The notes beneath the pieces were generated by a model. It was not told the DNA's origin. It saw only the letters and a program-made list of their open reading frames with translations, and did not search any database. The position numbers and the translations under genes were made by a program. Shown here piece after piece: positions 6,502 through 9,301 of a DNA stretch of 9,301 nt. The number at the start of each line of letters is the position of its first letter. The stretch's first letter is position 1. This DNA comes from Deltaproteobacteria bacterium (GTDB lineage: Bacteria; Desulfobacterota; Desulfomonilia; UBA1062), in contig JAGVNP010000180.1 of NCBI GenBank assembly GCA_020053185.1, forward strand, positions 1 through 9,301, written 5' to 3'.

Positions 6502-6516
6502 GTAACTGCCCCCAGG

Positions 6517-6587
6517 ATACTTCCGTATCTACACCCCACGACATCGACCCGTCAAGTTTTACCCGTGGGATTCTCGCAAGGAAGTAT
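6517..6587. repeat. Nested inverted repeats in the divergent GNAT / MBL-hydrolase intergenic region
   Basis: ATACTTCC (6517-6524) and GGAAGTAT (6580-6587) form an outer inverted pair, and CCCACG (6535-6540) with CGTGGG (6564-6569) an inner pair. The left copy is also part of a small palindrome, GATAC-TTCC-GTATC (6516-6529). The GGAAGTAT motif thus occurs once beside each divergent gene: at the predicted GNAT transcript start and just upstream of the hydrolase -35 region. This suits a shared operator, but the matches are short enough to be chance. Confidence 0.35.
6526..6555 (-). promoter_or_regulatory. Possible promoter of the GNAT gene
   Basis: On the minus strand TTGACG (6555-6550) is followed after 18 bases by TAGATA (6531-6526), a good -35 with a mediocre -10. 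It would start transcription near 6519, about 18 bases before the ATG at 6501, within the GGAAGTAT motif. Confidence 0.35.
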
Positions 6588-6622
6588 ACGAATTTCCTGT
6601 GGCCCTTTCGCGTTGAGCACAG

Positions 6623-6628
6623 TATAAT
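6623..6628 (+). promoter_or_regulatory. Consensus -10 box of the MBL-hydrolase gene
   Basis: A perfect TATAAT lies 35 bases before the start codon at 6664. No convincing -35 is found 16-18 bases upstream (TGTGGC at 6598-6603 with a 19-base spacer is the best), so an activator may be needed, or the site is a weak promoter. Confidence 0.4.
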
Positions 6629-6663
6629 CATGCGATAGAATCACATGGAATAGGGAGGAAGGC

Positions 6664-8118
6664 ATGAGGACACGGAGTATAATCGTTTTTGTATTTGTCG
6701 TTATTGCGTTCATCAGTGGTTTTGTCGGCGGTGTCTATATTTCTCAAATTATTTCTTTCAAAACAGTTCGGCCGGTTATAAGAGAATCCGGGTCGCCTGA
6801 AGAATCAACATTGACCTACACCCCGCCAGCCCCTCCCAAACTTCAGTGGGAGACCATTAAACAGGTAAGGGGCTTAAAGGAAATGACCACGCCTACAATA
6901 GACAAAATTACCAATGACATTTACCTTGCGCGTGGTTTTGCACTTGGCAGCGTGCAGATGATCATTACAGAGCAAGGTCTTGTCATTATTGATTCAACCG
7001 AAAGCATTGATGCTGCGGAAAAGATTTTAAAAGAATTCAGAAAGATCACTGATAAGCCCATCCGGTACCTCATATATACGCACGGACATCTCGATCATGT
7101 GCAGGGTGCGTCTGTATTTGTAAAAGACAGCCCCAACCTCAAGGTCATTGCAACAAAAGACTGCGTGGAGTTCATGAAAAAAGATTTTGTAGAGATGAAA
7201 GAATTTCACAGCAGATCACGTCTCAACCAGGCAGGCCTGTCTGCTCTCGAGTTCTCGCGCAAGCTTCCCAGAGAGTCGCCTGTACACACGGTATGCACAA
7301 ATGATGATCTCATCTGGCCAACCGTTACATTCGACAAGAAATACACATTCACTCTCGGAGGGAAAAGATTTGAACTATACCATACTGCAGGAGAAACCCC
7401 TGATCATCTAATGGTATGGCTCCCGAAAGAGCGTGCCCTGTTTTGCGGCGACCTGTATTATATGAGCTTTCCGAACCTGTCTACCCCGATGCTTGAGCCA
7501 AGGCCTGTCAGGCAATGGTATGAATCCCTTGACCACATGATTAGCCTGAAACCCGTATATCTTATCCCCGGTCATACTGCTGCAATCACAGGTGAAGACA
7601 AGGTTTGCTCGGTGCTAACGAATTACAGCGCGGCAATCAGATATGTGTACGAAAAAACCATACAGTGCATCAATGAAGGCAAAAGCGTGGATGAAGCTGT
7701 CCAAACAGTAAAACTTCCGAACAACCTATCTAAATTGCCTTACCTTCAGGAATTCTATGGCCGTGTGGACTGGTCAGTCCGCGGTATATATCAGGGCATT
7801 GTGGGATGGTATGACGGAAAAGGAACAGGGCTTACCCCTCTTTCACCCGCTATGTCTGCGCGGGAGATTGTTGCACTTTCCGGAGGAGCTGACAAGATTC
7901 TGGCGCGTGCAATCGAGCTGCAAAAATCAGGCGAGCACCACCTTGTGTGCGAATTGTGCGATATTGTGATCGCAGCCAATCCGAATGACAAGCTCGCACA
8001 TAGCATCAAGGCATCATCCCTGGAATATCTGGGGTATACATGCGGAAACTTAAACATGTTCGGATTCTATCGTTCTGCTACTGCGCTAGAGAAAAAGGCA
8101 TCGTGGATAAAACCATAG
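6664..8118 (+). CDS. Membrane-anchored MBL-fold hydrolase, alkylsulfatase-type (SdsA1-like core with dimerisation domain)
   Basis: A 484-residue protein with an N-terminal hydrophobic segment (about 5-27) and no evident cleavage or lipobox site, so probably anchored with the enzyme outside the cytoplasm. The metallo-beta-lactamase core has THGHLDH (His140, His142, Asp144, His145), then HTAGETPDHL (240-249), FCGDLYY (Asp263) and LIPGHT (His304). Glu244 in the place of the usual third-site His, and the NPNDKLAHSIKASSLEYLGY segment in the C-terminal 130 residues, point to the alkylsulfatase family (SdsA1 type, dimerisation domain about 345-480). The C-terminal SCP2-like domain of full-length alkylsulfatases, which are about 650 residues long, is absent. 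It probably hydrolyses a sulfate or phosphate ester, or another substrate; true alkylsulfatase activity is not certain. The ATG is preceded by a strong GGAGG (6654-6658). purU follows 38 bases later. Confidence 0.85.
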   Translation: MRTRSIIVFVFVVIAFISGFVGGVYISQIISFKTVRPVIRESGSPEESTLTYTPPAPPKLQWETIKQVRGLKEMTTPTIDKITNDIYLARGFALGSVQMIITEQGLVIIDSTESIDAAEKILKEFRKITDKPIRYLIYTHGHLDHVQGASVFVKDSPNLKVIATKDCVEFMKKDFVEMKEFHSRSRLNQAGLSALEFSRKLPRESPVHTVCTNDDLIWPTVTFDKKYTFTLGGKRFELYHTAGETPDHLMVWLPKERALFCGDLYYMSFPNLSTPMLEPRPVRQWYESLDHMISLKPVYLIPGHTAAITGEDKVCSVLTNYSAAIRYVYEKTIQCINEGKSVDEAVQTVKLPNNLSKLPYLQEFYGRVDWSVRGIYQGIVGWYDGKGTGLTPLSPAMSAREIVALSGGADKILARAIELQKSGEHHLVCELCDIVIAANPNDKLAHSIKASSLEYLGYTCGNLNMFGFYRSATALEKKASWIKP

Positions 8119-8120
8119 AT

Positions 8121-8150
8121 TTGACATTTCCAGAGTTATGAGTAATTAAT
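8121..8150 (+). promoter_or_regulatory. Possible purU promoter, with transcript start at the start codon
   Basis: A perfect TTGACA (8121-8126) begins three bases after the preceding stop codon. ATTAAT (8145-8150), at an 18-base spacer, is a four-of-six -10. Six bases later is the purU ATG, so the transcript could be leaderless. This fits the lack of a Shine-Dalgarno in front of purU, but the -10 is imperfect and co-transcription with the upstream gene is also possible. Confidence 0.35.
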
Positions 8151-8156
8151 GCAACG

Positions 8157-9035
8157 ATGAGTGATGAGAATAACAATAAAACAGATTCTGCCATCCTTCT
8201 GATCCACTGTCCTGATGCCAAAGGTCTGGTGGCATCGATCACGGACTTTGTATTCAAGAACAATGGAAACATCCTTTATCTTGACCAGCATGTTGATACT
8301 CAAAAAAGCATATTCTTTATGCGAATCGAATGGGATCTCAAAGGTTTTGCAATCCCTCGTGACAAAATCGGAGAAATCTTTGACGCTTCTCTCGGAAAAA
8401 AATTCAGGATGCATTGGACATTGAATTTTTCAGATGAAGCGCCACGGATCGCAATATTTGTATCAAAGCTCCCTCATTGCCTGTACGATATCCTTTCCCG
8501 CTATAAGTCAGGAGAATGGAAAATAGATATACCGCTTATCATAAGCAATCATCCGGATCTCAAATCCGTGGCAGATACACATGACATTGATTATCATGTA
8601 TTTCCTATTACAAAAGAAAACAGAGTTTTTCAGGAAGCAAAAGAATTGTCTTTATTAAAAGAACACAGGATCGACCTTGTTGTGCTCGCCAGATATATGC
8701 AAATTTTGAGCAATGATTTTATCTCTCAATTTCAAAGTCAAATTATCAATATCCACCACTCGTTTTTACCTGCATTTCCAGGCGCAAAACCATATCACTC
8801 TGCGTATGAACGTGGGGTCAAGGTTATCGGTGCTACCAGCCATTATGTAACTGCCGATCTCGATAATGGCCCCATCATAGAACAGGACGTGACAAGGGTA
8901 TCTCATGCAGACTCTATAAATGACCTGATACGAAAAGGGCGCGATCTCGAAAAGATCGTGCTTTCCCGTGCTGTCTGGTATCACATAAACAGAAAAGTGC
9001 TCGCATATGACAACCGCACTGTTGTATTTACCTAA
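8157..9035 (+). CDS. purU: Formyltetrahydrofolate deformylase PurU
   Basis: A 292-residue enzyme that hydrolyses 10-formyl-THF to THF and formate, balancing one-carbon pools and supplying formate. An N-terminal ACT domain (about 11-85, with IHCPDAKGLVASITDFV) is joined to a formyltransferase-fold domain (about 95-275). The catalytic set is intact: Asn198 and His200 in NIHHSFLPAF, Asp236 in LDNGPIIEQ, plus FPGAKPYHSAYERGVKVIGAT. ACT plus HHSFLP and GAKPYH separates PurU from PurN, and length is normal for the family (about 280-290). In E. coli the ACT domain responds to methionine and glycine; whether it does here is unknown. The ATG at 8157 has no clear ribosome site; an ATG at 8149 is out of frame and closes after three codons. 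Cytosolic. Confidence 0.95.
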   Translation: MSDENNNKTDSAILLIHCPDAKGLVASITDFVFKNNGNILYLDQHVDTQKSIFFMRIEWDLKGFAIPRDKIGEIFDASLGKKFRMHWTLNFSDEAPRIAIFVSKLPHCLYDILSRYKSGEWKIDIPLIISNHPDLKSVADTHDIDYHVFPITKENRVFQEAKELSLLKEHRIDLVVLARYMQILSNDFISQFQSQIINIHHSFLPAFPGAKPYHSAYERGVKVIGATSHYVTADLDNGPIIEQDVTRVSHADSINDLIRKGRDLEKIVLSRAVWYHINRKVLAYDNRTVVFT

Positions 9036-9082
9036 ATCTTAAGTAATCTTTAAGAAAAACCGTTATATCGTTAGAAAAGAGT

Positions 9083-9101
9083 TCTCATTTCTTTGATGAG
9101 A
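9083..9101 (+). promoter_or_regulatory. Small hairpin abutting the ribosome site of the last gene
   Basis: TCTCAT (9083-9088) and ATGAGA (9096-9101) can pair around a seven-base loop; the 3' arm touches the first base of the AGGAGA ribosome site (9101-9106). It might modulate translation of the gene starting at 9111, but a six-pair AT-rich stem is weak. Confidence 0.2.
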
Positions 9102-9110
9102 GGAGACCTG

Positions 9111-9301
9111 ATGAATCTAAGTCCTCTATTTGCACCAAAAACCGTGGCAGTTATCGGAATTTCTCTGCACAATGATCTGCATCCGGCAAATGTGATCTAT
9201 TTCAAAAACCTGCTCCGGTATCCTGTTAAGGCATTTGCAGTAAATCCCAAGGCCGGACTCCTTAAGGGAGAACAAGCGTACGCAAGTATTCTCGATATCC
9301 C
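9111..9301 (+). CDS. ADP-forming acyl-CoA synthetase, N-terminal CoA-binding domain (3' end outside window)
   Basis: The first 63 codons of a gene cut by the window edge. LFAPKTVAVIGIS (6-18) is the start of the Rossmann-like CoA-binding domain of NDP-forming acyl-CoA synthetases (acetyl-CoA synthetase ADP-forming, Acd/Pat-like), and AFAVNPKAGLLKGEQAYASI (41-60) is the second conserved block (VNPK..., Y.S). In the family this domain is followed by succinyl-CoA ligase-like and ATP-grasp domains that make ATP from acyl-CoA, or by a GNAT domain in protein acetyltransferases; which applies cannot be seen. The usual glycine-rich run after VIGAS is replaced by LHNDLHPANV, so this is a divergent member. 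AGGAGA (9101-9106) precedes the ATG by four bases. It lies 75 bases after purU, probably with its own promoter. Confidence 0.8.
   Translation, partial: MNLSPLFAPKTVAVIGISLHNDLHPANVIYFKNLLRYPVKAFAVNPKAGLLKGEQAYASILDI

Noticed and set aside
6025..6627. 200-residue plus-strand open frame opposite the GNAT gene
   Set aside because: A shadow of GC-rich coding DNA: low-complexity mix of His/Arg/Cys with no domain, while the minus strand shows an intact acetyl-CoA-binding motif.
9036..9060. Terminator after purU from TCTTAA/TTAAGA (9037-9042 / 9050-9055)
   Set aside because: The pairing is short, AT-only apart from one pair, and is followed by A rather than T residues.

Overview
The window looks like chromosomal DNA from an anaerobic, non-model bacterium. 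Nitrospirota (Thermodesulfovibrionia-like) or a deltaproteobacterial lineage would fit, but this placement is only inference from gene style: a clostridial-type 2[4Fe-4S] ferredoxin, AMP-forming and ADP-forming acyl-CoA synthetases near each other, a moderate GC backbone (about 47% in a 60-base sample) and Shine-Dalgarno sites of the AGGAG type. No phage, IS, tRNA, rRNA or CRISPR array is visible.

Layout. Bases 1-1911 (+ strand) hold a tightly packed operon: the tail of an unrecognised protein, a CYTH-domain phosphatase and a UMF1-family MFS permease that overlaps it by 14 bases. Bases 1912-2043 are a promoter and leader for a 605-residue AMP-forming long-chain acyl-CoA synthetase (2044-3861). 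A 56-residue two-cluster ferredoxin follows on the minus strand (4031-4201), then an AEC-family permease (4362-5309, minus). Two more minus-strand genes come next: a small two-TM protein with a WYL-like cytoplasmic tail (5413-5907) and a GNAT acetyltransferase (6001-6501). The plus strand resumes with a membrane-anchored alkylsulfatase-type metallo-beta-lactamase-fold hydrolase (6664-8118), PurU (8157-9035) and the first 63 codons of an ADP-forming acyl-CoA synthetase CoA-binding domain (9111 onward, cut by the window).

The genes do not form one pathway. A loose theme is acyl-chain and one-carbon metabolism: two acyl-CoA synthetase types, a possible alkylsulfatase-like hydrolase, formyl-THF deformylase and ferredoxin. 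The other theme is transport, with UMF1 and AEC permeases.

Most unusual are two non-coding elements flanking the ferredoxin gene (3891-3979 and 4279-4358). Each is built from 7-base units arranged as inverted half-arrays around a short centre. They share the architecture but not the sequence, and they recall the heptanucleotide STRR repeats of cyanobacteria. Other points of interest are the membrane-tethered WYL-like protein in very AT-rich DNA beside a GC-rich acetyltransferase gene, and two genes (AEC permease, purU) whose predicted promoters put the transcript start on the start codon, suggesting leaderless mRNAs.
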